Positions 16,587 through 25,801 of a DNA stretch of 39,414 nt are shown piece after piece. The first letter of the stretch is position 1. Each line of letters begins with the position of its first letter. The position numbers and the translations under genes are program-made. The stretch spans positions 1-39,414 of the forward strand of contig NZ_JAMBNQ010000043.1 of assembly GCF_023715155.1 (NCBI RefSeq). The letters are read 5' to 3'. This stretch comes from Neobacillus mesonae. Its GTDB lineage: Bacteria; Bacillota; Bacilli; Bacillales; Cytobacillaceae. The notes below the pieces were generated by a model. That model worked only from the letters and a program-made list of their open reading frames with translations. It was not told where the DNA came from and searched no databases.

Positions 16587-17594
16587 ATGGATAATAAAAA
16601 GGCTGCAAAGTTAACTGCGGGTGAGTTAGCACACTGTTGGGAACAGTTAATGATTAATAGTATGTCAAATGTTGTTTTGGAGTATCTGACCTTAACAACA
16701 GAAATAGAAGAAGTTAAATCTCTTTGTAGTGAGGCGGGGTCTATTTCTAAATCTGCTGTACAATTTTTTGAATCTGTTCTACGAAGTGAAAACTATCCAA
16801 TCCCCAAATCCTTTAACATTAAAGATGATTTAAACCCAAATGCCTCTAAGATGTATACGGATGTTTTTATACTATTTTATTTAAATAATATCTCTAAAAT
16901 TGAAATGTCCTTAACAAGTATGGCACTATCCGATTCAGTAAGGGAGGATGTCCGTAATTTTTTCCATGAACAATTAAAAAACATTTCAAGTTTATTTGAA
17001 CGTACAACAACTATTCTACTGGAAAAGGGAGTATTTGTAAGACCTCCTTCAATTACTTCCACTCATGAAACAAACCCAATTGCAGATAAAGGATTTTTGG
17101 GTAACTTCTTTAATGATAATAGAGAATTAACGGCAAGAGAAGCAAATGAGCTACACAAAAATGTTTTTATTAATTATATTGGTAAAAACTTATTAATTGG
17201 ATTTATTCAATCAACATCTAATCAGCAATTAATGAGTTTATTGCAACATGGAAAAGAATTATCTTTAAATATTATTGACAAATTAGGTGATATTTTAGTT
17301 CAAAATGATTTGCCTATTCCAATGACTTGGGATACGAATGTTTTGGATGGTAAAACATCTCCTTTTTCAGATAAATTAATATCTTATCTATTAGACCAAC
17401 TTAGTCGTGATGGTATCGCCAGTTATGGGTATAGTGCAGCAGTAAGTATCCGAAAAGATTTAAAAACTACATATGCAAAAATAATTGCAGATGTGTATCA
17501 ATATGAAGAAAATATAAAATCCTTTATGATAAAAAATGAGTGGATGGAGAAACCTCCTGTTGCACTAAATAGGGATAAGCTTGCACAAGACTAA
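16587..17594 (+). CDS. DUF3231 family protein
   Basis: A 335-residue intact protein made of two similar halves, as usual for DUF3231. The first starts LTAGELAHCWEQLMINSMSN and the second LTAREANELHKNVFINYIGK. Each half contains a P-I-P segment (YPIPKSFN and LPIPMTWD), a later segment (LFERTTTILLEKGVFVRPPS and MIKNEWMEKPPVA), and predicted helices resembling a four-helix, ferritin-like bundle. The protein is soluble. The family is common in Bacillaceae and has no proven function. It has its own terminator, and no partner gene lies within 500 bases upstream. Confidence 0.88.
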   Translation: MDNKKAAKLTAGELAHCWEQLMINSMSNVVLEYLTLTTEIEEVKSLCSEAGSISKSAVQFFESVLRSENYPIPKSFNIKDDLNPNASKMYTDVFILFYLNNISKIEMSLTSMALSDSVREDVRNFFHEQLKNISSLFERTTTILLEKGVFVRPPSITSTHETNPIADKGFLGNFFNDNRELTAREANELHKNVFINYIGKNLLIGFIQSTSNQQLMSLLQHGKELSLNIIDKLGDILVQNDLPIPMTWDTNVLDGKTSPFSDKLISYLLDQLSRDGIASYGYSAAVSIRKDLKTTYAKIIADVYQYEENIKSFMIKNEWMEKPPVALNRDKLAQD

Positions 17595-17602
17595 AGAAAA
17601 AT

Positions 17603-17629
17603 AAAGCTACCAAAGTACGGTAGCTTTTT
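17603..17629 (+). terminator. Terminator of the DUF3231 gene
   Basis: AAAGCTACC (17603-17611) pairs with GGTAGCTTT (17619-17627), followed by TT G TTTTTT. It lies 9 bases after the stop codon. Confidence 0.85.
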
Positions 17630-17639
17630 GTTTTTTAAA

Positions 17640-18166
17640 GGAGTATTCCAAATCTCCTTTACCGCCTTTATACCGATCACCGAACGGACAGTAGACAGGT
17701 TTCCTACGAACTTATCCTGAGTTAACGACTCCCCCTCAGTTTTGATGACACCTCTATGCTTACGATACTTCTTCAGTGGTTCAATAGTTTTCGTCTCCTT
17801 AATATGTACCTGACAAAGTCTTGCTCTGCCTTTTCCTTAACGCTCAATACCATAGCTTTTGACTATAGCACCTTAAGGGGTTTGCAATCTCTACCTGTAT
17901 AGCGATTGCGAGAGGCCTACTCTCATCTTAAGTGCAGCATAGCTTCCAGTGTGCTTAAGCACATTTTGGTTGCTTTCGTGGCACACAGTCATCAGCATAA
18001 CGTACTAAATAACCTTCTTTTAAGTGAGTGCGCTTTTTTGCGAGAAGTTCACCTTCCCTAGTCTTAAATGATTTTTGATGGGGGAATAGTTCCCATTGAT
18101 TCGCCACCCATTGGTCCAATTCATTTAGTGCAATGTTCGAAAGTAACGGTGAAAGTAAGCCGCCTT
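17640..18166 (-). pseudogene. ltrA: Group II intron reverse transcriptase/maturase fragment
   Basis: On the minus strand, GGLLSPLLSNIALNELDQWV is the conserved RT block that precedes the catalytic site, and LKEGYLVRYADDC carries the YADD catalytic motif. After this the reading breaks up. Later scraps (SKAMVLSVKEKAEQDFV, then KTIEPLKKYRKHRGVIKTEG) are compatible with the thumb/maturase region but lie in several frames. The N-terminal RT blocks and the intron RNA domains are absent at both ends. It is an inactive relic. Confidence 0.7.
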
Positions 18167-18300
18167 ATGCAAAGAAAGTAATTATGCAAAGTATTCAATA
18201 AAAAAGCTATATTTTTAACGTCTCTAATCGATTTACTTCGCATAATATCCGAGAATGATATATGAGCTTGATGCTCAAATTATTTCGGGGGGAAATAAAT

Positions 18301-18750
18301 ATGGAAAGGAAATCACTAGCTTTATTGATTTATGATCTGGAGCAGGAAAAATGATTCGACTTGGCTACACTGAATGCACTTTGAATTTTTACAGGGGGCG
18401 GTGGCAGAAACTTCTTCATTATGCACAAGAGCGGGGTGAAACACACTATTCTGAACGACTTGGAATTGACTTTGTTGAAAAATACTTTAATATTTTCGAA
18501 AAAGATTTCGATAGAACTCTTTCTCAGTCAGAAACTCAAGAACTTTGTATTATTCGGATGATTGGTGATTTTCAACTTCACTCGACCATTTTACGTCGTT
18601 ACTATAATCATAAGGAAATCCTCACGGATTCTTGCTTTATCGAAATCCAGTAATCATTTTAAGCAATACTGTGTAGATTATTCAAAAGTTACAATAGGGG
18701 TAGCGTCAGGGAAATGCGGATTTACAACGTTAAGGAAATTTCAATATTAA
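18301..18750 (+). pseudogene. Tyrosine recombinase (phage integrase), N-terminal remnant
   Basis: Starts at ATG 18301 behind a GGGGGGAAAT site. It reads ERKSLALLIYDLEQEK to a TGA, then continues in the frame MIRLGYTECTLNFYRGRWQK and SERLGIDFVEKYFNIF. After a stop near 18653 it shifts again to SSNHFKQYCVDYSKVTIG and GKCGFTTLRKFQY. The core-binding SAM-like N-terminal domain of integrases fits. The catalytic C-terminal domain (R-H-R-Y) is missing. At least two frameshifts are present. Confidence 0.6.
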
Positions 18751-18787
18751 AAAGCCCAATTTCTTAGCCTAAAATCTAAGGGCTTTT
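18750..18787 (+). terminator. Terminator after integrase remnant
   Basis: AAAAGCCC (18750-18757) pairs with GGGCTTTT (18780-18787), with an inner CTTAG/CTAAG stem. Confidence 0.6.
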
Positions 18788-18920
18788 CGTATGCATTAAA
18801 AGGGATACAACAAATTTTTACGGCTACACCGACTAAAAAAGGTACCTTGCTCTATTTAACCTCTGGGAAGGAGAGCATTACAATAAATCTTCCCAATAAG
18901 ATAGAATCTTTTAGTCTCGC

Positions 18921-19630
18921 CCAAACTGTTCTGTAAGAAAAATGCTAAGTCGACTGTTTTAAAAAACTCACCAATTTCTTAATTTAAATGAAGGAAAATG
19001 ATCCCATCCAAAGCATATTCCTCAAGTTATTGGGAAATTTAGTAAAGAATGTGAGCACTGCGCGCAGCGTTTTAATTTTTTAAGAAAGAGAGGAAATTTA
19101 TTGTTAAAGCTGAAAGAATTATATTCAGACCTTCAAAACCAAACTGAAAAAGCAATAAAAGAAATAGAAAATTCTGATCACCCGATTGCGATTTTACTTC
19201 AAACTATTTTGAAAGAGCAACTGGAAATGATTAAAAAGCTAATGCAAGAGCTTTCAAATGATGGGGCTGAACTAAAGAACATGACAGAATTTCTGACAAT
19301 TATTTATCATGATAATGAAATAGCCAATCCTACATTCCGAGCATGGAAAAGAGCGGTTGAATGGATGAGCCTTCCATACCTGGAATCAGTGAGAAATTTG
19401 GAGCCTTTGTTCCAGGAGATTAAGACCAACCTTGAACACTCAGCTGCCGAATTGGAAAGGATTTATGGGGCTAAGCAAACGAAGTATATCATTCCTTCTT
19501 TTTACATATCTGCCCTTCACTAACAGCAAGATCTTTTTTTCTCACAACCAATAACCAAGGAGGAAGTTCAATGTCCTGGGAAACTGAAAGAACCGATATA
19601 AATGTGTACAGCCAGGGAGATATTGATAAG
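18921..19630 (+). repeat. Segmental duplication, copy A, left part
   Basis: This stretch is nearly identical to 36348-37061, starting at CTCGCCCAAACTGTTCTGTA (CTCGTCC... in copy B). It covers a shared leader, the 140-residue gene and the first 20 codons of the molybdoenzyme gene. Beyond it copy A carries about 2.4 kb more that copy B lacks. The region 18788-18920 before it has no gene. Confidence 0.85.
19101..19523 (+). CDS. Unknown 140-residue helical protein, copy A
   Basis: A mostly helical, soluble protein with a long coiled-coil-like first half (NQTEKAIKEIENSDHP, LKEQLEMIKKLMQELSNDGA) and a conserved-looking end (IYGAKQTKYIIPSFYISAL). The TTG at 19101 is the start, with an AGAGAGG site 7 bases upstream. 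It lies 47 bases before the molybdopterin oxidoreductase gene and was duplicated together with its 5' end, so a link to that enzyme is plausible. It differs from copy B (36532-36954) at two residues (Glu/Lys at 105 and His/Arg at 140). The family is not recognised. Confidence 0.7.
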   Translation: MLKLKELYSDLQNQTEKAIKEIENSDHPIAILLQTILKEQLEMIKKLMQELSNDGAELKNMTEFLTIIYHDNEIANPTFRAWKRAVEWMSLPYLESVRNLEPLFQEIKTNLEHSAAELERIYGAKQTKYIIPSFYISALH

Positions 19631-22003
19631 TGGGTGTACAGTACCTGTAATATATGCTCAATCGGCTGCGGCTGCTATATAGCTGTGAAAGATGAAAAGA
19701 TAGTTGGAATCAAGGGAAACAGTGCCCATCCCATTAACAGAGGCAGACTTGGCCCAAAAGGGGAAAATCAGTGGTATGCCAATAATAGCCCCGATCGTCT
19801 GTTAACTCCCATGATCCGTGATTCTTCCGGAAAGTTAGTTCCTGCAACATGGGATGAGGCGATGAATTTAATAGTAAAAAAAGCGACCGATTCTCTAAAA
19901 CAGAAAGGGTCAAATAGCATAGCCATCTATTCAACCGGACAAGGTTTCTTAGAGGATTACTATACAATTGCAAAGATCGGCAGGGCCGGCTTGCAAACTC
20001 ATTTACTAGATGCCAATACCCGGCTTTGTACAGCTACCACCGAATTTTGCTTACTACAATCATTTGGTGCAGATGGCAGCCCAGCTTCCTTTGATGATGT
20101 AGACGAAACTGAAACGCTCATGTTGTTTGGACACAATGTAGCTGAAACGGGTACAGTGCTGTTTGAACGGATCATGAACCGTAAGAAAAAAACAGGAAAA
20201 CCGTTCATTATCACTGTTGATCCTAGAAGAACACTGACAGCAAAAGCCGCGGACATCCATCTTCAACTTTATCCTGGAACAAATGTGGCTCTTTTAAACG
20301 GAATCCTTCATCTGATTTTAAAAAATGGCTGGATTGATCAAAACTTTATTGATAATCATACAATTGGGTTTCAAGAAATGGAGGAATCCGTAAAAAATTG
20401 GACCCCGGAAAAAACGTCTGAAGTAACGGGGGTACCTATCGACTTACTCCTGCTTGTGGCAGCACAGCTAGGGAAAACTCCATCACTTATCACCACCACT
20501 CTGCAAGGAATCTATCAAAGCGCTGATGCGACAACAGCATGTGTCGCCATCAATAATTTGCATTTGATTAGAGGGTTAATTGGCAAGCCAGGCTGCGGAC
20601 CACTCCATATGGCAGGACAGCCAAGCTCATCCGCCAACCGGACAGCAGGCGGGGTGGGAACTTTTCCAGCACAGCGGAATTCGGCCAATCCGTCACATAT
20701 ACAAGAGATGGCAAGGCTATGGAATGTAGAGGAAGCGAAACTTCCGGTGGGACCGGAAAAGGGTATTGAGGAACAAATTGATATGATGGAAATGGGCCAA
20801 ATCGGCTTCTTTTGGAATATCGGCACCAATCCCATGGTTTCTCTTCCGAATAGACGGCGGGCCAAAGCAGCATTTGAAAAAACATTCGTTGTAGTTCAGG
20901 ATCCTTTTTTAACAGAGACGGCCACGGTTGCAGATGTTGTTCTGCCAACTGCTTTGTGGGGGGAAAAAGAGGGAGTGATGGAGAATACAGAGCGAACGAT
21001 AAATTTATTAAGAAAAGCCGTCAACCCACCGGAAGGAGTAAGAACTGATTTTGAAATTTTGTTAGATTTTGCAAAACGGATGGGTTTAAAGGATCGTGAT
21101 GGAAATCCGTTAATTGATTACACTACAACAGAAGAATGCTTTGAAGAGTGGAAAAATGTCTCTCGTGGCCGTCCTTGTGATATGACCGGGATATCTTACG
21201 AAAAGTTAGAAAAGTATAATGGCCTTCGCTGGCCTGTAAATGAAGAGCATCCTGAAGGTACAACCAGACTATATTCTGATTTTAAATTTCCTACAGAAAC
21301 AGAATATACCCAGAGTTTTACGAAACATCAATTTACAGGACGGCCTTTAACAAAACAAGAATATGAAAGGAAAAATCCAAATGGCCGGGCAATCCTTTAT
21401 CCAATCACCTATTTGCCACCTGCTGAACAGCCGACAAAAGAGTATCCAATGTGGCTGACAACAGGACGACTTGTTTGGCATTGGCATACCAGGACAAAGA
21501 CGGCTCGATCACCTTTTTTGCATGTTGCTGCTCCCCGGGGATATGTGGAAATCAATGAGGCAGATGCGGAGTTATTTTCACTTCTTCCCGGAGAACTTAT
21601 TCGTATCTCGTCCCCACGTGGATGGATTGAGGTTCCTGCAAGAATTGGAAATGTGGTACAAAAAGGACTAGTGTTTGTTCCATTTCATTTTGGCAGTTGG
21701 GAAGGACGGGAAGCTGCAAATGAGTTAACAGCGGATTTTACCGATCCACTATCCAAACAGCCAACATTTAAGCAATCAGCATGTAAAATCGAAAAGTTGC
21801 GGACCCACCATATTGTTACTGAAGAAGATACTTTACAATCGCTGGCTAATCAATATGGCATATCCGTTGATAATCTACAAAAAGCCAACGCATTACTTTC
21901 ACCCTACGATATTCAAATTGGAAAGATACTTGAGATACCGGCATCAACCATTAATGTACCAATACCACCGTATTTACCAGAGTTAAAGGGTGGCTCGTTT
22001 TAA
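19571..22003 (+). CDS. Molybdopterin oxidoreductase with C-terminal LysM domain
   Basis: An 810-residue enzyme of the DMSO-reductase family, near formate dehydrogenases and assimilatory nitrate reductases. The N-terminal Fe-S segment is CNICSIGCGC (Cys26, 29, 33, 35). The usual fourth cluster ligand, Cys in NRGRLCxKG, is Gly61 here (NRGRLGPKG). The molybdenum ligand is probably Cys153 in NTRLCTATTEF. Further family segments are GPLHMAGQPSSSANRTAGGV (a variant of the usual motif), ERTINLLRKAV and a C-terminal molydop-binding domain with TTGRLVWHWHTRTKT. Residues 746-790 form a LysM-like repeat (EDTLQSLANQYGISVDNLQK, then GKILEIP), followed by a Pro-rich tail. There is no signal peptide, so it should be cytoplasmic. 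The start is ATG 19571 after AAGGAGGA. The substrate is not determinable. Confidence 0.85.
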   Translation: MSWETERTDINVYSQGDIDKWVYSTCNICSIGCGCYIAVKDEKIVGIKGNSAHPINRGRLGPKGENQWYANNSPDRLLTPMIRDSSGKLVPATWDEAMNLIVKKATDSLKQKGSNSIAIYSTGQGFLEDYYTIAKIGRAGLQTHLLDANTRLCTATTEFCLLQSFGADGSPASFDDVDETETLMLFGHNVAETGTVLFERIMNRKKKTGKPFIITVDPRRTLTAKAADIHLQLYPGTNVALLNGILHLILKNGWIDQNFIDNHTIGFQEMEESVKNWTPEKTSEVTGVPIDLLLLVAAQLGKTPSLITTTLQGIYQSADATTACVAINNLHLIRGLIGKPGCGPLHMAGQPSSSANRTAGGVGTFPAQRNSANPSHIQEMARLWNVEEAKLPVGPEKGIEEQIDMMEMGQIGFFWNIGTNPMVSLPNRRRAKAAFEKTFVVVQDPFLTETATVADVVLPTALWGEKEGVMENTERTINLLRKAVNPPEGVRTDFEILLDFAKRMGLKDRDGNPLIDYTTTEECFEEWKNVSRGRPCDMTGISYEKLEKYNGLRWPVNEEHPEGTTRLYSDFKFPTETEYTQSFTKHQFTGRPLTKQEYERKNPNGRAILYPITYLPPAEQPTKEYPMWLTTGRLVWHWHTRTKTARSPFLHVAAPRGYVEINEADAELFSLLPGELIRISSPRGWIEVPARIGNVVQKGLVFVPFHFGSWEGREAANELTADFTDPLSKQPTFKQSACKIEKLRTHHIVTEEDTLQSLANQYGISVDNLQKANALLSPYDIQIGKILEIPASTINVPIPPYLPELKGGSF

Positions 22004-22062
22004 AAAGGGAATTTTTATCTTTGTGAATAAAAAGAACTTATATGAAGGATTTTTCCCTTTTA
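22002..22062 (+). terminator. Possible terminator of the molybdoenzyme gene
   Basis: AAAAGGGAA (22003-22011) is complementary to TTCCCTTTT (22053-22061), with a long loop. The right half survives in copy B at the deletion junction. Confidence 0.4.
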
Positions 22063-22245
22063 TTTCTTCCGGGGGTTCTAATATAATTTTCAAAAAAGCC
22101 CTCGGATTCACCATGGAAAGCCCGAAAGCTTGTGATTGTTGAAAAGGCAGGAAAAAGACCTGAAATGCCTACACATCTTCAAACCAAAAAGGCTTCCTCG
22201 TCCAGATTGTTAAATGAAGCTGAACAAAAATGGAGGTGCTATACA

Positions 22246-22734
22246 TTGGGTAAAAAATTCGAAAAAAACCTTATAAAATTCCTTTATTTCTTCGGTATAA
22301 GTTCTTTTATATATTTAATTAAAAAACCACTTGCAAAGGACTGGCTCCTTGTTTTCTTTATAAAAAGTTATTATGCATCATTTGTCGATAATCTGGTTGT
22401 AAATAAAGGCTATGTTGAATATCCCACCCGATTACCAAAACAAGTTAAAACAAACGTGTTGTTTGATTACATACTTTTCCCAATTACTTGTGTCTTATAT
22501 AATCAACTAACTAAAGATTCTCGCCTTATTCAGTGCCTTATAAAAGTTCTGTATTTCAGTGTACCGATGACAATTGCTGAGATATGGCTAGAAAAAAATA
22601 CACAGCTTGTTAAATATAAAAACGGATGGAATTGGAAAATGACTTTTTACTCTCTCTCTTTTTCCTTTTTATTGGTTAGATTTACAATGTCTGTTATAAG
22701 ACGTATCTTCAATAATAAATACGATTTATCTTAG
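22246..22734 (+). CDS. CBO0543-like multi-pass membrane protein
   Basis: A membrane protein of about 162 residues with four or so hydrophobic segments: FLYFFGISSFIYLI, DYILFPITCVLYNQ, VLYFSVPMTIAEIWL and SLSFSFLLVRFTM. The TTG at 22246 is chosen because a strong GGAGGTG site lies 7 bases upstream. The longer open frame back to 22132 has a hydrophilic stretch with no ribosome site. The end pattern (AEIWLEKNTQLVKYKNGWNW) recalls the CBO0543 family of spore-former membrane proteins. The function is unknown. It lies between the molybdoenzyme and a convergent cardiolipin synthase and is missing from the second copy of this segment. Confidence 0.6.
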   Translation: MGKKFEKNLIKFLYFFGISSFIYLIKKPLAKDWLLVFFIKSYYASFVDNLVVNKGYVEYPTRLPKQVKTNVLFDYILFPITCVLYNQLTKDSRLIQCLIKVLYFSVPMTIAEIWLEKNTQLVKYKNGWNWKMTFYSLSFSFLLVRFTMSVIRRIFNNKYDLS

Positions 22735-22865
22735 ATGGAGGTTGTTAATAAACAATAAGAATCAAAAAGAAAATAGGAACATATAAAAAATGATTAAATC
22801 TGCATATTTGTTTCTATTATTCGCAATTTTTTCTAAATTAACTTAAATCTCCTACTGATTTTCTG

Positions 22866-24461
22866 TTAATAAGCCCCGAAAACTGAATATAAAAAACTCA
22901 GAACATAAAAAGCCCTCAGATTTGAATCGTCTGAGGGCTTATGGAATGTATTATTATGATTATCTTCAAAATAAAAGTTAATAGCTATAACAGCGGAAAA
23001 AGAAGGCGAGCGTTGCAATAAATCATCCATTCGCAATGGGACAGAATCACAAAGGTCTTGCTCAAACTGTTCTGTAAGATCTATCGCCACATCTTTACTG
23101 TAAAAAAATTCACTCACTTCGTAATTCAAACGAAAACTTCTCATATCGTAGTTTGCTGCTCCCACTTCTGCTACTTCCCCATCGATAACCATCGTCTTCG
23201 CATGAAGCATTCCTTTGTTATATAAGTAGATTTGGACCCCTGCTTCCAATAACTCTCCATAATAAGTAAAGCTTGCACGTTCTACCATTTTTTGATTTAC
23301 TTGACGAGGAACCAGCAATCTTATACGTACTCCACGTTGCACAGCCGTCTTAAGCCCCATAATAATATCCTGATCTGGTACAAAGTAGGGTGTGGTGATA
23401 TCAACGGTCTTTGTGGCTTGTGTTAACCCTATAAAGTACGCTTGCCTAATAAAAGGTGTAGGAATACTTGGATTACCTTCTACTGTCTGAACATAGGCTT
23501 GGTGCATTTTCTCATTAGCCGGAACTTTATTCGTCTTTGTTCGCTCAACCGTTCCCAACTCTGTGCTCCATTCTGTCATCGTGGTAAATGGTTTTAACCT
23601 GCTGGTTTTAGGAATGATCGAGGAACCATCTTTTACTGTTCTTGTTTTCATTCCAGATTTCCCCCTTATGTGTTCAGGTGAGGCAATCTTCCAATGGTTC
23701 TCGAAAACCATTTTCAAATCAGCTGAAGCTTCACCAACTATTCTTACGTGAGTGTCACGCCAGTAGCCTACATTTGGCTTTAATCCAGTATATTCTTCCC
23801 CAATATTAATCCCACCGGTAAAAGCTTCTTTTCCGTCGATTAGGGCAATCTTACAATGATCCCGGTTATTCAATGTTGAAAATATCCAAGGGGGACGTAA
23901 AGGAAAAATAGTCCGACATTCTATTCCAGCATCCATCATCCGAAAAATCTGATTTTTGGATAATTTCCTGCTCCCCCAACCGTCTCTTATAAACCGGATA
24001 TGTACACCTTCCAATGACCGTTCAATCGGTAAGTCCGTAATGCAGCTTCCGATTTCGTCGTCTCTATATATGTAATATTCAAGGTCAATCGTTTTTTGGG
24101 CGTTCTGTATAGATTCCATAAGTTTTTCATAAGTATTAATCCCATTTATAAGCACTTGTACTTGACCAGACTTTAATCCACTCCCGGTTAAATGTTTCAA
24201 TGCTTTCGCTATCTGCTGAACTGAGTTGCCAAAGGAATCAGGAAGCATGTCTGATTCAGAAGAAATAAAAGCTGGCTTTTTACTTCGATTCATACGTATC
24301 GGATTTGATGTAATAAGATAGAGCCCAAAACCAATCACAGGGAAGATAAAACTAATGGTTATCCAATTTAAAGCCACTGCTGGTCGCCTTACCTCGCGAA
24401 CCGCCATAATGATCATAAAAACAGTATTTAATAAATAGAGTCCAAAAATCCATACCAACAT
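22866..24461 (-). CDS. cls: Cardiolipin synthase, copy A, C-terminus frameshifted
   Basis: Cardiolipin synthase condenses two phosphatidylglycerols into cardiolipin plus glycerol at the membrane. The ATG at 24461 follows AAGGAGGG. Two N-terminal membrane segments (WIFGLYLLNTVFMIIMAV and ITISFIFPVIGFGLYLI) are followed by two phospholipase-D HKD motifs, HCKIALID and HAKTMVID. Relative to copy B (37186-38691) a 32-base deletion at about 23009 shifts the frame. The normal ending (ending RLMQQGARLLFPLL in copy B) is replaced by about 45 random residues that read through the terminator hairpin to 22866. Both catalytic motifs are intact, so activity is possible but uncertain. An ITDLPIERS change (Leu to Pro) also differs from copy B. 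Confidence 0.85.
   Translation of the reverse strand: MLVWIFGLYLLNTVFMIIMAVREVRRPAVALNWITISFIFPVIGFGLYLITSNPIRMNRSKKPAFISSESDMLPDSFGNSVQQIAKALKHLTGSGLKSGQVQVLINGINTYEKLMESIQNAQKTIDLEYYIYRDDEIGSCITDLPIERSLEGVHIRFIRDGWGSRKLSKNQIFRMMDAGIECRTIFPLRPPWIFSTLNNRDHCKIALIDGKEAFTGGINIGEEYTGLKPNVGYWRDTHVRIVGEASADLKMVFENHWKIASPEHIRGKSGMKTRTVKDGSSIIPKTSRLKPFTTMTEWSTELGTVERTKTNKVPANEKMHQAYVQTVEGNPSIPTPFIRQAYFIGLTQATKTVDITTPYFVPDQDIIMGLKTAVQRGVRIRLLVPRQVNQKMVERASFTYYGELLEAGVQIYLYNKGMLHAKTMVIDGEVAEVGAANYDMRSFRLNYEVSEFFYSKDVAIDLTEQFEQDLCDSVPLRMDDLLQRSPSFSAVIAINFYFEDNHNNTFHKPSDDSNLRAFYVLSFLYSVFGAY
22910..22940 (-). terminator. Terminator of cls copy A
   Basis: AAGCCCTCAGA (22910-22920) pairs perfectly with TCTGAGGGCTT (22930-22940). 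Read on the minus strand it is followed by TTT. Because of the upstream frameshift it now lies inside the extended cls reading frame. The same hairpin occurs at 37111-37141. Confidence 0.85.
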
Positions 24462-24669
24462 AAAGCACCCTCCTTTTTCTTTTAAAATGCACAAATGGTA
24501 ACCCGTTTATAAGTATCTTTAAAATTTAGTTGCATAAGGAAAAAGTTGTAATGGGCCGCTAGAACCTTGGAAAAATAGCAAAGTCCCACTTAAGGAATAC
24601 ATTATCCCCAAAAGGCTAAAATAATTATAATTAAGTAATTAAGTAGTAATATTAATATTCTCTATTGAC

Positions 24670-25230
24670 GTGGTTATAATAAGCACCCGCCATGAAAATA
24701 TTGAGAAAGTCCGATTGTTGGAAGACAAGTTATTTGCGATGGATGCAATGGGGTGGTTGGAGTATGAGTTTTTAACATGGGAATGGTGGCTGTTGTTGTC
24801 CTTCTTCATTTCACCTTAGATTTTGTGGATAATCACAAAGAAACGAAAATGGCTAGTAGAATCCATACTTTTTGGAGTTATTGTAATGGTGATCACAATT
24901 TTATTTGACACAGTAGGGTTGCAATTTTCATTTTGGGAATATCCTATTGAATTTCTACCTGTAATTCCAAGGGCATTTCCGTTTGATGTTTCGGTGGTTC
25001 CTGTTGCATATATGTCGCTTTTCCAATATGCCCGAACATGGAAATCATTTATTTCAGCCCAAATCATCATGACTTTTGCATATGCTTTTATTGGGGAACC
25101 CTTATGTAAATGGATTAACCTTGTTTGCTATATTAAATGGAACTACCTGTATTCCTTCTTATATTACATTCTTCTTGGACTTGGAATTAGAGCGCTTATT
25201 TTGAATTGTGTTTCTGTTTCTAAGTCGTGA
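24670..25230 (+). pseudogene. CBO0543 family membrane protein with an amber codon
   Basis: The C-terminal 135 residues (ITKKRKWLVESILFGVIVM, LQFSFWEYPIEFLPVIPRAF, VSVVPVAYMSLFQYARTWKS, IGEPLCKWINLVCYIKWNYL) match the CBO0543 membrane family well. In the same frame upstream the sequence reads LLEDKLFAMDAMGWLEYEFL, TWEWWLLLSFFISP, then a TAG at about 24820, where a Trp is expected before ILW. A single TGG-to-TAG change explains the break. A GTG near 24670 is the most likely original start, but no strong ribosome site marks it. Read-through would restore a protein of about 185 residues. Confidence 0.65.
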
Positions 25231-25480
25231 TTCTGAAAAAATTCGTTGTCCCATTTAAAATGTTTTAATTAAAGCTGGTATAGCTGAATAAAAAAAGGGC
25301 GGCGCAGAAATCCCATCCTAATCACTAGTTTAAACACTACATTTAGTTCAAGCATAGCAGGCTGCGATGATTGCAAATAGAACAACTGCAACCGCGTCAG
25401 TCAGTTCATCAGTAGGATTAAATTATATATCTTTTTAGGAATATAACAAAATTATAGAGAATGAAAGAGGGTAAGCAACG

Positions 25481-25633
25481 ATGCTTTGGACAATTATTGG
25501 TTTATTGCTTTTATTTTGGGTATTTGGGTTAATATTCCATATTGCAGGAGGAATAATTCACCTTGTATTAATAGTTGCAGCAGTTATGTTTATTATTAAG
25601 TTAGTTTCGGGAAGGAGTAGTGACAAAACTTAA
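25481..25633 (+). CDS. lmo0937-family membrane micro-protein
   Basis: A 50-residue protein starting MLWTIIGLLLLFWVFGLIFH, with a GG break (IAGGIIHL) and a second hydrophobic segment, then a short charged tail (GRSSDKT). This two-helix layout with MLWTII at the start matches the lmo0937 family of small Firmicutes membrane proteins, often stress-induced. The ribosome site is AGAGGG, 9 bases before the ATG. It is monocistronic with its own terminator. The function is unknown. Confidence 0.85.
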   Translation: MLWTIIGLLLLFWVFGLIFHIAGGIIHLVLIVAAVMFIIKLVSGRSSDKT

Positions 25634-25646
25634 AATTACTTAGGTT

Positions 25647-25687
25647 AAAAAGTCCAATCCTTCATTTATGTGTGGGATTGGCTTTTT
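25647..25687 (+). terminator. Terminator of the lmo0937-type gene
   Basis: AAAAAGTCCAATCC (25647-25660) pairs with GGGATTGGCTTTTT (about 25674-25687), with one G-U pair. Confidence 0.85.
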
Positions 25688-25801
25688 ATATTTTTTGCCG
25701 TTTATTAAGACCCGATTGGAATTTAACCTACAAAAAAATTTCTATCACCATTCCCCATCATATAACACCAATTTCAATAACTGTTATTATATCTTTTTAA
25801 G

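Noticed and set aside
22132..22245. N-terminal extension of the CBO0543-like gene
   Set aside because: Hydrophilic stretch without a ribosome site; a strong GGAGGTG site points to the TTG at 22246.
24672..24690. TTGAC and TATAAT close together, as a promoter
   Set aside because: The spacing is only about 5 bases instead of 17, so it cannot be a sigma-A promoter.
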